Assembly (NCBI GenBank): GCA_963799245.1
Contig: CAWCWN010000003.1
Span: forward strand, 434,001-498,000
Length of the DNA stretch: 64,000 nt
Reading direction: 5' to 3'
Source: CAWCWN01 sp963799245
GTDB taxonomy: Bacteria > Chloroflexota > Ktedonobacteria > Ktedonobacterales > Ktedonobacteraceae
In this document: piece after piece, positions 41,568 through 51,270 of the stretch
Layout: each line of letters begins with the position of its first letter
How positions within the stretch are numbered: position 1 is the first letter of the stretch
Translations under genes and position numbers: made by a program
Notes under the pieces: generated by a model
Told to the model about the DNA's origin: nothing
What the model saw: only the letters and a program-made list of their open reading frames with translations
Databases searched by the model: none

Positions 41568-43136
41568 TTAATCGCCGCTGGCTCCAAGGGGGATGCCATC
41601 TTCATTGAGCTTCTCTTTGTGATCCTCCGGGTGCAGGATGGGCCGGCCGGTCCTCAACTTACGGATGTACAGGTAGACAAAACCCACCGCCAGCCAGAGG
41701 ATGCTGAAGGCGCCTGCAATGATGGTGTTCGTCTGGGAGGAGCCGCCGCCGGCAAGGGCGAAGTAGAGCACACCAAAGAGCATGGCGACATTGAGGGCTG
41801 CACCCAGCACGGGCGCGATAATAGTGTTAAAGATGGAGCGTCCAACTACCCCCGCAAAGGCAATCACGCAGATGATGCAGGTCATGCCGTACAGCAGGAA
41901 GGTGCCGATGTTGGAGATGAGCGTTACCTGCGTCAGGTTATTGACATTGATGACGCCATAGGTTCCAATGGCGGCCGAGAGCACGGTGAGCACAATCACA
42001 CCGACATGCGGCGTGCGATACTTGCCGTGCAAGAAGCCAAAGGCCACCGGCAACTCGGTATCTTTGCCCATCGCATAGGTTACGCGCACCCCTGTGTTCA
42101 AACATGAGAGCGTGGTTCCCATCAGGGCCAGCACAACGGTCGCCGCCAGGATGATGGCCAGCATGGTCCCGTTGCCGCCGAGCAGCGCATTGCCGATGAT
42201 CTTGGCCATGTCGCCAATCGGAGCGCCGGAAGCGAAGGCCGCCGCAAAACCGGTGACCATGTTACTCCCAGTCCCGTACGTTAAGCCAGTGTTGATAAAG
42301 AAGTTCGCCGCAAAGTACTCGAGTAAGTAGAAAATGACCGCCTGGATGATCAACGAGAGCACGACCGCTCTGGGAATATCACGGCCGGGACTTTTCGCCT
42401 CTGCCCCAAGCGCGGTCGCCGATTTGAAACCGACCACCAGCAGGATGGCGATCGTCACCTGGAAGATAAGGCCGCTAAAATCATGCGGGGTGATTACGCT
42501 CAAGGGATTGGGATGCAGGTAAACAACATGTGGATGGGTAGCGCGATAGACAATCGCCAGGACAGAGAACGAGATAAGCGCGATGATTTGAATTACATTG
42601 ATGACGATGTTGAAAAGCGTCGAACCGGTCACGCCGATATAGGCGATACCGCCAACGATGGCGGCGAATAGCACACAAACCACGACCTCCTGCCAGGGGG
42701 CGCCAAAGCTGGGCACAAAGGTCTGGATGATGTAGGTAATGACCAGGCCCATAAAGGCGACCATAACACCTGGATAAATCCAGTAGTACAGGTGCGAAGC
42801 CCAGCCAACCAGAAACTTGCTGAGACGAGCAAACTTAAAATAACGATGTTCCTCGCGCTGGAGCAGGGCGATTTCCGCGAAGAAATAGGAGCTGCCGGTC
42901 CCCGAATCGGGATATCTTTTGGCAAGCGCAGCATAAGAGATAGCCGTGAGCAGGGCAATTGCGGTCGCTACAAATACTGCGAACCACATGTTCATCGCCG
43001 ATGAGGGAGCCGCCTGGATCTCGTAAGTGGTCCAGAGGAAGGCTCCGGGAGCGATCAGGGCCATTGCGTTGATGGTAACCCCGGTCAGGCCCAGTGTCGG
43101 GACCATCTTTGCTTCGTTTGAGGATTGAGCTGCCAT
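41568..43136 (-). CDS. APC-family amino acid permease
   Basis: 522 residues with about 12 to 14 hydrophobic helices. It begins with a polar tail, then LTGVTINAMALIAPGAFLW (first helix with the unwound GA/AP region), GTGSSYFFAE and FKSATALGAEAKSPGRDIPRA, the conserved loop of APC transporters (E of the GxEAKxPxRxIPRA motif). The ATG at 43136 has AGGAGAGG; an in-frame start at 43160 is less likely. It is divergent from ppc. The substrate is unknown. Not closely similar to the partial permease at 1-1362. Confidence 0.92.
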   Translation of the reverse strand: MAAQSSNEAKMVPTLGLTGVTINAMALIAPGAFLWTTYEIQAAPSSAMNMWFAVFVATAIALLTAISYAALAKRYPDSGTGSSYFFAEIALLQREEHRYFKFARLSKFLVGWASHLYYWIYPGVMVAFMGLVITYIIQTFVPSFGAPWQEVVVCVLFAAIVGGIAYIGVTGSTLFNIVINVIQIIALISFSVLAIVYRATHPHVVYLHPNPLSVITPHDFSGLIFQVTIAILLVVGFKSATALGAEAKSPGRDIPRAVVLSLIIQAVIFYLLEYFAANFFINTGLTYGTGSNMVTGFAAAFASGAPIGDMAKIIGNALLGGNGTMLAIILAATVVLALMGTTLSCLNTGVRVTYAMGKDTELPVAFGFLHGKYRTPHVGVIVLTVLSAAIGTYGVINVNNLTQVTLISNIGTFLLYGMTCIICVIAFAGVVGRSIFNTIIAPVLGAALNVAMLFGVLYFALAGGGSSQTNTIIAGAFSILWLAVGFVYLYIRKLRTGRPILHPEDHKEKLNEDGIPLGASGD

Positions 43137-43442
43137 GGTGAGTTCCTCTCCTGTGTCCAATACACACGTAGCACAACTGGCGTCATCACCAAATATGGGC
43201 GCACATGGCCTGTGAAAACGAGCAGAGGCGCAGCCATTGCGCGCTCAGGCAATCTCTGTTTCTAACAGTATAGGTATTTCCCCTGGCGCAGGCTACATGC
43301 AAAATAAGAGAAAGCATGCCTTATATTTTGTGCACATTACACGATAATTAACGTATTGTCTCCAAATTTGGCTAGAAGCATGTCTTTATCTGGCGTATGT
43401 AGCACGCTTGTGCGCCGGTGAGATTAGAAAAAATCATGCAAA
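43137..43442. other. Divergent intergenic region, APC permease / ppc
   Basis: No coding frame or strong hairpin. A TATACT on the minus strand near 43270 lacks a matching -35 box, so the permease promoter is not assigned. Confidence 0.35.
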
Positions 43443-43471
43443 TTACACAAAGCGAGGGTTTGTGCTAAAAT
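43443..43471 (+). promoter_or_regulatory. Promoter of ppc
   Basis: TTACAC (43443-43448), a 17-bp spacer and TAAAAT (43466-43471), about 90 bp before the start codon. Confidence 0.65.
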
Positions 43472-43561
43472 TGAGAACAAGCTGGCCCAAAGGAGCGCCC
43501 GTTGCGACATAGCATCGCTGCTATGCGTGGAAAAATCAGTTACCAGGGTAAGGACAGAGCA

Positions 43562-46486
43562 ATGCTTGAACGACAGGATCGCTCCGAAAAAGATGCACCG
43601 CTTCGCCAGGATATTCGTATGCTGGGAAACGCCCTAGGGCAGGCCATCCAGCAACACGACGGCCCCTCCGTATTTGCCACCGTAGAGCAATTACGGCACG
43701 CATGTAAAGACCTGCGCGAGCGGACCGAAGCTCTGCGCTATGCCTCAGGGGGGGAGGCTGCGCATCTGCGCGCTGAAATCGTCGCCCTGGATCAAACCAT
43801 TCACGACATCATCGTTGCCTGCGACCTGGATACCACTATCAACGTGATCCGCGCCTTCACCGTCTATTTCCACCTTGTGAATACCGCGGAGCAACATCAC
43901 CGCATTCGCCGCCGCAACGCACATGATGTAATGACACCTGGCATTCCCCAGCGAGGCTCATTCGCTTCCCTGTTTGCGCTGCTCAAAGAGAGCGGGGTCG
44001 ATGCGACCACACTGCAACAACTTCTTGACCAGCTTTCGATCGAGCTGGTATTTACCGCTCACCCCACTGAAGCTACGCGGCGCAGTCTGATCAGCAAGTC
44101 GCGCGAACTGGCCACCCTGCTGGCGGCCCATGATCACCTGCACGCGCTGCCAGGCCGCCAGCAGACCCGCTGGCGGCGCGAACTCGCCAATATCATTACC
44201 CTCCTGTGGAGAACCGACGCGGTACGTCATGTGCGCCCGCAGCCGCTGGACGAAATAAAAATGGGCGGTTACTACCTGTCAGAGATCCTCTTCAGCGCGG
44301 TGCCGGAACTCTATGCTGAGTTTGAAGAGCTACTGCAAGCGGCATACCCCCAGGCACAGATACACGTACCAGCATTTCTGCGCCTCGCTTCCTGGATCGG
44401 CGGCGACCAGGATGGCAACCCCAGCGTCCATGCCACCACCATGTTGGAGGCGCTAAGCTGGCAACGGGCGCAGATTATTGAACACTATCGCGCTTCACTT
44501 GTGTCCCTGGCGCGGGAATTTTCGCAATCACTGAAACATTGTGCGATTAGCCGGCCTTTAGCGGAGTCCCTGGAGCGCGATGCCGCTCTTATGGCGGATT
44601 ATGATCGCGAACTGGGCTCGCAGACGGCCCAGGAGCCCTATCGGCGCAAACTCTCTTTTATCTGGAAACGCCTTGAAGCCACCGCGGACGAGGACCCAGC
44701 GTCCCACCGTCCTCCTCAGCCCGGCAGTCTTCACAGAGGCACAGCGAACACCAGCCGGGAAGCGGGCCTGGCCTATGCCTCGCCAGATGAACTGCTTGGC
44801 GATCTGTCGCTTGTCCAGGAAAGCCTGCTCAGGGATAGAGAGATCAGTGTCGCCCAGGGCCGGCTCGCAAGGTTGCTTCGCCAGGTGCAGGTCTTCGGCT
44901 TTCACTTTGCCAGCATAGATGTTCGCCAGCATAGCGAGCGTCATGCCGCTGCCCTGGCAGAGCTTCTCCAGGCCACGGGGCTATTGCATGTTCCGTATAC
45001 GGATCTGAATGAGCAAGAACGCGTAGACATCCTGGCCAGGCTGCTCAGCGACCCACGCGTGTTGCCACGCCATGAACTTCGTCTGAGCGAGGCGGCCGAA
45101 CATATCCTGCAGACCTTTGACGCCATTCGGCAGGCGCGTGCGGAATTTGGCACTCAGGCTGTGACAAGCTATATCATCAGCATGACGCGCAGCCTGAGCG
45201 ACCTGCTCGAAGTGCAGTTCTTTTGTAAGGAGGCGGGCATCAGCGGACTGGCGATCGTGCCTCTTTTTGAAACCATCGACGATCTGCGTGCCTGCGCGGG
45301 CATCCTGCACAGCGCCTTCATCAATGCCTGCTACCATAGCTGGCTTACCTCCTGTGGCTACGTACAACAGGTAATGCTGGGCTACTCCGATAGTAGTAAA
45401 GATGGGGGTATCCTCACTTCCGGTTGGGAACTCTACCAGGCCCAGGTCGGCCTGGCAGATCTTGGAGCCAGGCATGGCATTGGTATCACGCTTTTTCATG
45501 GCCGTGGAGGGGCCATCGGACGCGGTGGTGGACCCATCTACGAGGCCATCCTCGGCCAGCCCCCGGCAACCGTCAATGGACGCCTGCGCATCACCGAACA
45601 GGGCGAGATGCTTTCCTTTAAATATGGCCTGCCTGCCATAGCACTGCGTAACATGGAGTTAGTCGTTGCCGGTGTTGTGCAAGCCAGCCTGCCAGGGGAT
45701 CAGCTACCGCATACGGCGGCTGGCGGGCAAGATTTACAGGCCTGGTTGGAGACGATGCGCACGTTATCGTCCAGGGCCAATGAGCTCTATCGCAGCTTCA
45801 TTTACGAAAATCCGGATTTTATCGCCTACTTTGAGCAGGCGACGCCCATCCTCGAACTGGGCTGGCTGAATATCGGCTCCCGGCCCGCCCGCCGCAGCAG
45901 TGGGCACAATATCGATGAGCTACGTGCCATCCCCTGGGTCTTTGCCTGGATGCAGAGCCGTTATGTCTTGCCAAGCTGGTACGGCGTCGGAGCGGCACTT
46001 GAGGAATATATCACAGCAGATCCGCAACGACTGCCGCAACTGCAGGCAATGTATCGCTCCTGGCCATTTCTGCGCGCCTTCCTCGACAACTTACAGATGA
46101 CGCTCTCCAAGGCGGATATGCACATCGCTCGTCAATACTCCGGACTGGTCAGCGATGAGGGGCTGCGCCAGCGTATCTCGTCGGAGATTGAAGCAGAATA
46201 TGCTCGCACGGAACACTGGCTGCTGCGCATCGTCAGCGGCAAAGCTCTCCTCGATAATTCGCCCGTACTACAGCGTTCAATTCGCCTGCGTAATCCCTAC
46301 GTCGACCCTCTAAGCTACTTGCAGGTGGCTCTCCTGCGCCGCCTGCGCGAGCTCGGCGGCCCCCTTAGCCTCGCTGAGGACCACCTGCAACACGCCAGTG
46401 AGCAGGAACGCGAACGCAGTCAGTTGACCTATGCCGTGCTCTTGACGATCAACGGCATTGCTGCCGGCCTGAGAAATACAGGGTGA
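43562..46486 (+). CDS. ppc: Phosphoenolpyruvate carboxylase
   Basis: 974 residues. Carboxylates PEP with bicarbonate to oxaloacetate to refill the citrate cycle. Signatures: the catalytic-His motif VFTAHPTEATRRS, GGDQDGNPSV, FASIDVRQHSERH, VMLGYSDSSKDGG, FHGRGGAIGRGGGP and the C-terminal NGIAAGLRNTG with the allosteric QNTG-like end. Length is normal. The start at 43562 has AAGGAC upstream and begins MLERQDRSEKDAPLRQDIRML; in-frame codons from 43502 would lengthen it without support. Monocistronic. Confidence 0.97.
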   Translation: MLERQDRSEKDAPLRQDIRMLGNALGQAIQQHDGPSVFATVEQLRHACKDLRERTEALRYASGGEAAHLRAEIVALDQTIHDIIVACDLDTTINVIRAFTVYFHLVNTAEQHHRIRRRNAHDVMTPGIPQRGSFASLFALLKESGVDATTLQQLLDQLSIELVFTAHPTEATRRSLISKSRELATLLAAHDHLHALPGRQQTRWRRELANIITLLWRTDAVRHVRPQPLDEIKMGGYYLSEILFSAVPELYAEFEELLQAAYPQAQIHVPAFLRLASWIGGDQDGNPSVHATTMLEALSWQRAQIIEHYRASLVSLAREFSQSLKHCAISRPLAESLERDAALMADYDRELGSQTAQEPYRRKLSFIWKRLEATADEDPASHRPPQPGSLHRGTANTSREAGLAYASPDELLGDLSLVQESLLRDREISVAQGRLARLLRQVQVFGFHFASIDVRQHSERHAAALAELLQATGLLHVPYTDLNEQERVDILARLLSDPRVLPRHELRLSEAAEHILQTFDAIRQARAEFGTQAVTSYIISMTRSLSDLLEVQFFCKEAGISGLAIVPLFETIDDLRACAGILHSAFINACYHSWLTSCGYVQQVMLGYSDSSKDGGILTSGWELYQAQVGLADLGARHGIGITLFHGRGGAIGRGGGPIYEAILGQPPATVNGRLRITEQGEMLSFKYGLPAIALRNMELVVAGVVQASLPGDQLPHTAAGGQDLQAWLETMRTLSSRANELYRSFIYENPDFIAYFEQATPILELGWLNIGSRPARRSSGHNIDELRAIPWVFAWMQSRYVLPSWYGVGAALEEYITADPQRLPQLQAMYRSWPFLRAFLDNLQMTLSKADMHIARQYSGLVSDEGLRQRISSEIEAEYARTEHWLLRIVSGKALLDNSPVLQRSIRLRNPYVDPLSYLQVALLRRLRELGGPLSLAEDHLQHASEQERERSQLTYAVLLTINGIAAGLRNTG

Positions 46487-46710
46487 AAAAAGCGTGTTCC
46501 CAGTCTTTTTGCCACGCAAAAATCTTGCTACAATTCGCGCAGCAGCAGGGGCAGCAGAGTAAGGTGGGAGGCAAGGGCGATAGCCCGCAGAGCAAGTGTA
46601 AAATGAATGTATTTGAAAGCATCAAAAATCGGTGCAGTATCGGCAAAATGACCGACCAGGCACCCACGCGCCAGCAGATAGAGCAGGAATGACGCGCAGA
46701 TAGCAGGGGC

Positions 46711-46743
46711 CCGGGGAGGAACTTTCGTCGCTCTTCTCCCCGG
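46711..46743. terminator. Bidirectional hairpin between ppc and apt
   Basis: CCGGGGAG (46711-46718) pairs with CTCCCCGG (46736-46743). Both genes converge on it. The U-runs are weak. The short open frame at 46483-46692 in this gap shows no gene features. Confidence 0.5.
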
Positions 46744-46746
46744 CGT

Positions 46747-47280
46747 TTAATACTTGATCAGCGCAAAAACATCATGACCTTTGAGCTGATCGCGACCCCT
46801 GAGGAAGCTCAGCTCAACCAGGAAAGCGATGCCCGCGATATGCCCACCTAGCTTCTCTACAAGCTCCATAGACGCCGAAACCGTACCCCCGGTCGCCAGC
46901 AGATCATCGACGATCAGCACCCGTTGTCCAGGGCGAATCGCATCGGTATGCACCTCCACTATGTTAGTACCATATTCAAGAGCATACTCAACAGTTACAG
47001 TCTGCGATGGAAGCTTGCCAAATTTACGCACCGGCACAAATCCGCAGTTCAAAAGATACGCCAGCGGCGCGCCAAAAATAAAACCACGTGACTCGACGCC
47101 GACTACAGCCTGAATGCCAGAGCCAGCATAATGGGCCGCGAGACGGTCTAACGCCGCTCGAAAGGCGGCCCCGTCTTGCAATAAAGGCGTGATATCCTTG
47201 AAAAGAATGCCCTTTTGCGGAAAATCAGGAATATCGCGTACCCAGTCTTCTAATCGTATCGACTCTGAAGTTGACGACAT
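46747..47280 (-). CDS. apt: Adenine phosphoribosyltransferase
   Basis: 177 residues. Salvages adenine to AMP with PRPP. It has the N-terminal RDIPDFPQKGILFKDITPLL, the ESRGFIFGAPLA substrate loop and the PRPP motif VLIVDDLLATGGT. Length and motifs are fully normal. GAGGAGA precedes the ATG. It stands alone; no relA/spoT-type gene follows, unlike in many bacteria. Confidence 0.97.
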   Translation of the reverse strand: MSSTSESIRLEDWVRDIPDFPQKGILFKDITPLLQDGAAFRAALDRLAAHYAGSGIQAVVGVESRGFIFGAPLAYLLNCGFVPVRKFGKLPSQTVTVEYALEYGTNIVEVHTDAIRPGQRVLIVDDLLATGGTVSASMELVEKLGGHIAGIAFLVELSFLRGRDQLKGHDVFALIKY

Positions 47281-47529
47281 CGCTAGTTCTCTCCTCTACA
47301 TCTAAACAGGCAACAACACACGAGGCAGCCAGGCACCTACTCTGCCTGGCTGGCCCCTCGTCGCTATTAATTTCTCTTATGTAAAGTGCGGCTGCAAGCG
47401 CCGATAATGCCAGGCCACGACATACGGGCTCGACTAGCAACTGGCATCTGCAGTATACCCCAGCTCACCCTTACCTGCAAGTAAGAGGGGTGAACGTGGA
47501 GCAGGCCGGTACATTGTTCCTGAGGAGGC
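47281..47529. other. Intergenic region between apt and the ECF operon
   Basis: No gene or strong structure seen; it contains the upstream regions of both divergent units. Confidence 0.35.
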
Positions 47530-47558
47530 TTGCGAATTTAGCCTGGACGCGCTACAAT
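47530..47558 (+). promoter_or_regulatory. Promoter of the ECF transporter operon
   Basis: TTGCGA (47530-47535), a 17-bp spacer and TACAAT (47553-47558), about 100 bp before the first start codon. Confidence 0.65.
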
Positions 47559-47659
47559 CCCCTATGTGGGTTTGTGGTTACCCCGCGATACGCCTGGTCG
47601 AGATAAATAAGGCCAGCCCATTTCATTGCCAGCGCCTGCACGGGCAAACGGGAGAGATC

Positions 47660-48469
47660 ATGCTGCGTAAAATGAGTGCAATCGAGTTAGCCGAGGGGGC
47701 CCTCCTGGCGGACGTTGCAGTTGTTTTTCAACTGCTCTTCAGGCTCTTACCGCTGGGAGGCGGTTTTTTTCTGCTGCTCATCCCGCCCGTCTTCACAATT
47801 CTCGTGCTGCGCCGCAGTTTCTATGCCGGCGTTATGAGCGCATGTGTGGCGTTTTTCCTCGCCGGTGTGATGACGGGCCCGGGCGCGCTTACCCTTATGT
47901 TAATGGCAGCAGGAGCGGGTATATTCCTGGGTATCAGCATGAAATACCGCCTGCACTATGCTCTGCTGATTGTAATGGGCATCATTGGCGCTAACGTGGT
48001 CCTGGTCGCCCTGCAAATGCTGTCGGTACTGCTGATCGGCCAGGGCTTTATCGACGCACTGATACAGGGTTATCGCCTGACCTTTGTGGGTTTATTCGCT
48101 TTCTTGAATTTTGCCTCCTCCCTGGTGGGGCTGGGCACCTGGTGGCAGCATACCCTCCCTGCCGCGCAGCAGCTGGCCGCTCAGGTACTCAATCACTGGT
48201 TCCTGGCGCTGTGCGTCATGACCCTGATCTTCGCCTGCCCCGTCGTCATCGTCATCTACTACATCACGAATTTCCTGGTACGCCTGCTTGGCTACGACGT
48301 AGCGCCTTTTCCCACGGGCTGGCTTCGTTCGCTGCTGCACTGGCTAACTCGCCTGCTGATCACCCTTGCGCTTAAATTAGGGCTGGGCAAGTTTTGGGCT
48401 ACGCGTATGCTGATTAAAGAGATCCGTCGCCAAAACATGGGGCTGGGAAGGCAGAAAATACCTCAATGA
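47660..48469 (+). CDS. Predicted membrane S component of an ECF transporter
   Basis: 269 residues with about seven to eight hydrophobic helices (for example GGGFFLLLIPPVFTILVLRR and HYALLIVMGIIGANVVLVAL). It resembles DUF2232/YybS-like integral membrane proteins in layout. Its place as first gene of an operon whose other genes encode EcfA1, EcfA2 and EcfT points to the substrate-binding S subunit. The vitamin or metal it carries is not predictable, and no riboswitch is visible upstream. The ATG at 47660 follows GGGAGA; the in-frame 47564 codon lies only a few bases past the -10 box. Its stop overlaps the next ATG by 4 bp. Confidence 0.7.
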   Translation: MLRKMSAIELAEGALLADVAVVFQLLFRLLPLGGGFFLLLIPPVFTILVLRRSFYAGVMSACVAFFLAGVMTGPGALTLMLMAAGAGIFLGISMKYRLHYALLIVMGIIGANVVLVALQMLSVLLIGQGFIDALIQGYRLTFVGLFAFLNFASSLVGLGTWWQHTLPAAQQLAAQVLNHWFLALCVMTLIFACPVVIVIYYITNFLVRLLGYDVAPFPTGWLRSLLHWLTRLLITLALKLGLGKFWATRMLIKEIRRQNMGLGRQKIPQ

Positions 48470-49299
48470 GCACCCCTTCCCTCATCGCTATGCAACACAT
48501 TACATATAGCTACCCGGGCACCCACGTCAAAGTGGCCCTGCGAGATGTCAACCTGCAGGTACGCGCGGGCGAATACCTGGTCATCCTCGGACATAATGGC
48601 AGTGGCAAGTCAACGCTCGCGCGCCATTGTAATGCCTTGCTCATACCCGACACGGGCCAGGTCCTGGTGGCAGGGTTGAATACGCGCGCGCAGGAGCAGC
48701 GGCGCAGCATTCGTGATCGGGTCGGGATGATCTTCCAGAATCCAGATAACCAGATCATCGCCACCCTCGTCGAAGATGACGTGGCCTGGGCCCTGGCGGT
48801 TCGAGGTCTGTCCCCTTCCTTTATCGCCGAACGAGTGGAGTTTGCAATGCAAGCGGTGGGTATCTCCCACCTCAGGCACCTTCCCCCCCATCGCCTCTCG
48901 GGCGGCCAGCGCCAGCGCCTGGCGATTGCTGGCGTCCTGGCCCTGCGCCCGCAGTGTATTATCGCCGACGAGGCCACGTCCCAGCTCGACCCGCTTGCAC
49001 GCCAGGAGATCGTGGCCCTGCTACATCAATTGCGCCGGGAGCAGGGACTGACAATCATCCACGTCACCCACCTTCTAGAGGAAGCAGCCCTGGCGGAGCG
49101 CATTATCGTCATGCAAGAGGGGCGCGTCGTCATGCAAGGAACCCCGGCCGCCATTTTTGCAGATCTAGAGCACCTCCGTTCCCTCAACCTGGCCATACCC
49201 GCACCGCTTGAGCTGGCGGCGCGCCTGCGTTCCGCCGGGATTGCCGTTTCAGCCGATGCGTTAAGCATAGAAGCAATCGCACAGGAGATGCTGCGTTGA
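48466..49299 (+). CDS. ecfA1: ECF transporter ATPase, first (EcfA1-like)
   Basis: 277 residues, ABC ATPase. Walker A GHNGSGKST, Q-loop MIFQNPDNQI (the NPDNQ form typical of ECF ATPases), signature LSGGQRQRLAIAG, Walker B CIIADEATSQLD, switch His in IIHVTHLLEE. The ATGA overlap with the gene before and the TTGA overlap with the gene after show tight translational coupling. It pairs with EcfA2 to drive the transporter. Confidence 0.94.
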   Translation: MSTPSLIAMQHITYSYPGTHVKVALRDVNLQVRAGEYLVILGHNGSGKSTLARHCNALLIPDTGQVLVAGLNTRAQEQRRSIRDRVGMIFQNPDNQIIATLVEDDVAWALAVRGLSPSFIAERVEFAMQAVGISHLRHLPPHRLSGGQRQRLAIAGVLALRPQCIIADEATSQLDPLARQEIVALLHQLRREQGLTIIHVTHLLEEAALAERIIVMQEGRVVMQGTPAAIFADLEHLRSLNLAIPAPLELAARLRSAGIAVSADALSIEAIAQEMLR

Positions 49300-50198
49300 C
49301 AGATCCCATCATCATTACCAGACAGCTCGCGCATATTTACAGAATGGGTCCGCTTCTCAGAGTCGCCCTTGATGACATCAATCTGCAGATTGAACGGGGC
49401 AGATGTGTGGCTATCGTCGGGGTGACCGGCTCTGGCAAATCGACGCTCGTCCAGCACTTCAACGGCCTGCTGCGTCCAACGGTGGGCAGCGTCATCGTCG
49501 ATGGCAGCGATATCAGCGCCAGAGATACGGACCTGGTAAGCCTGCGCCAGCGCGTCGGTATGCTCTTTCAGTTACCCGAAGCCCAGCTCTTCGCACATAC
49601 CATCTATGCCGACGTCGCCTTCGGTCCGCGACGCATGAAGTTAAGTAAACGCGAAGTACGCACCCGCGTGTTCAAAGCGCTTGAGATCGTCGGACTACCG
49701 CCTCACACCTTCGCACAGCGCTCACCCTTTGAACTGAGCGGAGGGCAGATGCGCCGCGTCGCCCTGGCAGGCGTGCTGGCTATGGCGCCAACCATCATCA
49801 TCCTTGATGAGCCCACCACCGGCCTGGATGCCGATGCGCGCCTGGAATTTTACTCGTACCTGCGCCGCATCCAGCAGGAACAGGGTGTCACCATCGTGCT
49901 TGTCTCGCATGATATGGCCGAGGTAGCGGCCCTGGCAGATTGGCTCTGCATCCTCCACGAAGGCCGCATGGTCAGCCAGGGGCCTCCGCGCCGCGTCTTT
50001 ACCCAGGTAGAGGCACTGCGGGCGTGGGGACTGGCGGCGCCTCCTCTGAGCGAACTGCTCGCGCTCCTGCGCCAGGGTGGCCTCGCGATCCCGGCGGAGG
50101 TATTCACCCTCGATGAGGCCTTTAAGGTCCTGCAAACTCTCCATAGAGACCAGGCCGCTCGCCGGCAGATAGAGCAAGCGAAAAACCATGTTAAATAA
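49296..50198 (+). CDS. ecfA2: ECF transporter ATPase, second (EcfA2-like)
   Basis: 300 residues, ABC ATPase with Walker A GVTGSGKST, Q-loop MLFQLPEAQLFA (the LPEAQLF form of the second ECF ATPase), signature LSGGQMRRVALAG, Walker B IIILDEPTTGLD and His in LVSHDMAEV. It starts at TTG 49296, which overlaps the previous stop (TTGA) and has AGGAG 8 nt upstream. Its end overlaps the ecfT start by 11 bp. Confidence 0.94.
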   Translation: MTDPIIITRQLAHIYRMGPLLRVALDDINLQIERGRCVAIVGVTGSGKSTLVQHFNGLLRPTVGSVIVDGSDISARDTDLVSLRQRVGMLFQLPEAQLFAHTIYADVAFGPRRMKLSKREVRTRVFKALEIVGLPPHTFAQRSPFELSGGQMRRVALAGVLAMAPTIIILDEPTTGLDADARLEFYSYLRRIQQEQGVTIVLVSHDMAEVAALADWLCILHEGRMVSQGPPRRVFTQVEALRAWGLAAPPLSELLALLRQGGLAIPAEVFTLDEAFKVLQTLHRDQAARRQIEQAKNHVK

Positions 50199-51222
50199 CA
50201 TCTCATTCGGCGTCTATTTTCCCGGCAACAGCATCCTCCACCGTTTGCAGGCACGCACCAAGCTGCTGCTCCTGTGCTGGTTCGCCCTGTTCGTCACCAT
50301 CGCCAACCACCGCACATGGCATTTCGCGCCGTATATCGTCCTGGTTATCTTCGTTGTGGCGAGTACAGTCCTGGCCGGCATCTCATTGCGGCAGATGTGG
50401 GAGCGCATGAGGCTGCTTATACTCCTCTCCCTGCTGGCGGCCATCCCGACTATTTTCTCGCATAACGATAGCAGCCAGCCCCTGTATACGATCAGCCCTG
50501 TGCACGTCTCGTATATGCTTGTACGCTGGGCCATCGTCATCTATGGCGTAGTACTGACGGTCTACATCCTGCTATCTCTGCTCCCTCTGCCCGCGCTGCG
50601 AAACCTCTTACAACGACCACGCGTCAAACGCATGCGCCTCCCCCTGGTCCTGCTCACCCTGCTTGCCCTCGCCCTGCTCTGGTTCACCCGCAACATGCCC
50701 CTCAACTCTACATTTCCTGTCGGTCCTTTTGTGATTACCGACACCGGTGTATGGGCATTGTTGAGCCTGTTTACGGTCTTCCTTGCCCTCTTCGCCTTCT
50801 CCGTTATCCTGACCACAACTACCGCTCCCATCGCCCTCGTCGAAGGCCTGACCATCCTGCTCACGCCTTTACGCTGGCTGCGCCTGCCCGTTGACGAGTT
50901 CGCTTTAATGGCGCTCATCTCCCTGCGCTTTTTCCCTACCCTCTTTGAAGAGCTCGACCAGCTCTTCAAAGCCCAGGCTTCGCGCGGGGCAGATTATGCA
51001 CATGGCAGCATGCGTGAACGTTTCCAGAGCTTGCTTGCCCTGTTTATGCCCATGATGCAGGGCGTCCTGAGGCGCGCCGCCGACCTCTCAACCGCCCTTG
51101 AGGCACGTGGCTACGAGGTTGAGGGGCGATCAACCTTCCTCCACGAAACATCTTTCAAGCGCATTGACTACACAGTGCTCACCATTGTGGGCCTTGTAAC
51201 GGTAGGGGCGCTGTTGCTTTAG
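50188..51222 (+). CDS. ecfT: ECF transporter transmembrane subunit (EcfT)
   Basis: 344 residues with about six to seven helices. The cytoplasmic coupling helices carry the two Ala-Arg-Gly type motifs of EcfT: AQASRGAD and ALEARGYEVEG, which contact the two ATPases. It is longer than many EcfT proteins because of an extra segment (about residues 125-205) that includes a further hydrophobic pair. Last gene of the four-gene operon. Confidence 0.93.
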   Translation: MLNNISFGVYFPGNSILHRLQARTKLLLLCWFALFVTIANHRTWHFAPYIVLVIFVVASTVLAGISLRQMWERMRLLILLSLLAAIPTIFSHNDSSQPLYTISPVHVSYMLVRWAIVIYGVVLTVYILLSLLPLPALRNLLQRPRVKRMRLPLVLLTLLALALLWFTRNMPLNSTFPVGPFVITDTGVWALLSLFTVFLALFAFSVILTTTTAPIALVEGLTILLTPLRWLRLPVDEFALMALISLRFFPTLFEELDQLFKAQASRGADYAHGSMRERFQSLLALFMPMMQGVLRRAADLSTALEARGYEVEGRSTFLHETSFKRIDYTVLTIVGLVTVGALLL

Positions 51223-51270
51223 CTCTCCTGAACCACCGACGGCCCAGTAAGCTGGATAAGGGGCCCGCGC

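Noticed and set aside
46483..46692. Small open frame after ppc (69 codons)
   Set aside because: Overlaps the ppc stop, no ribosome site, no recognisable features.
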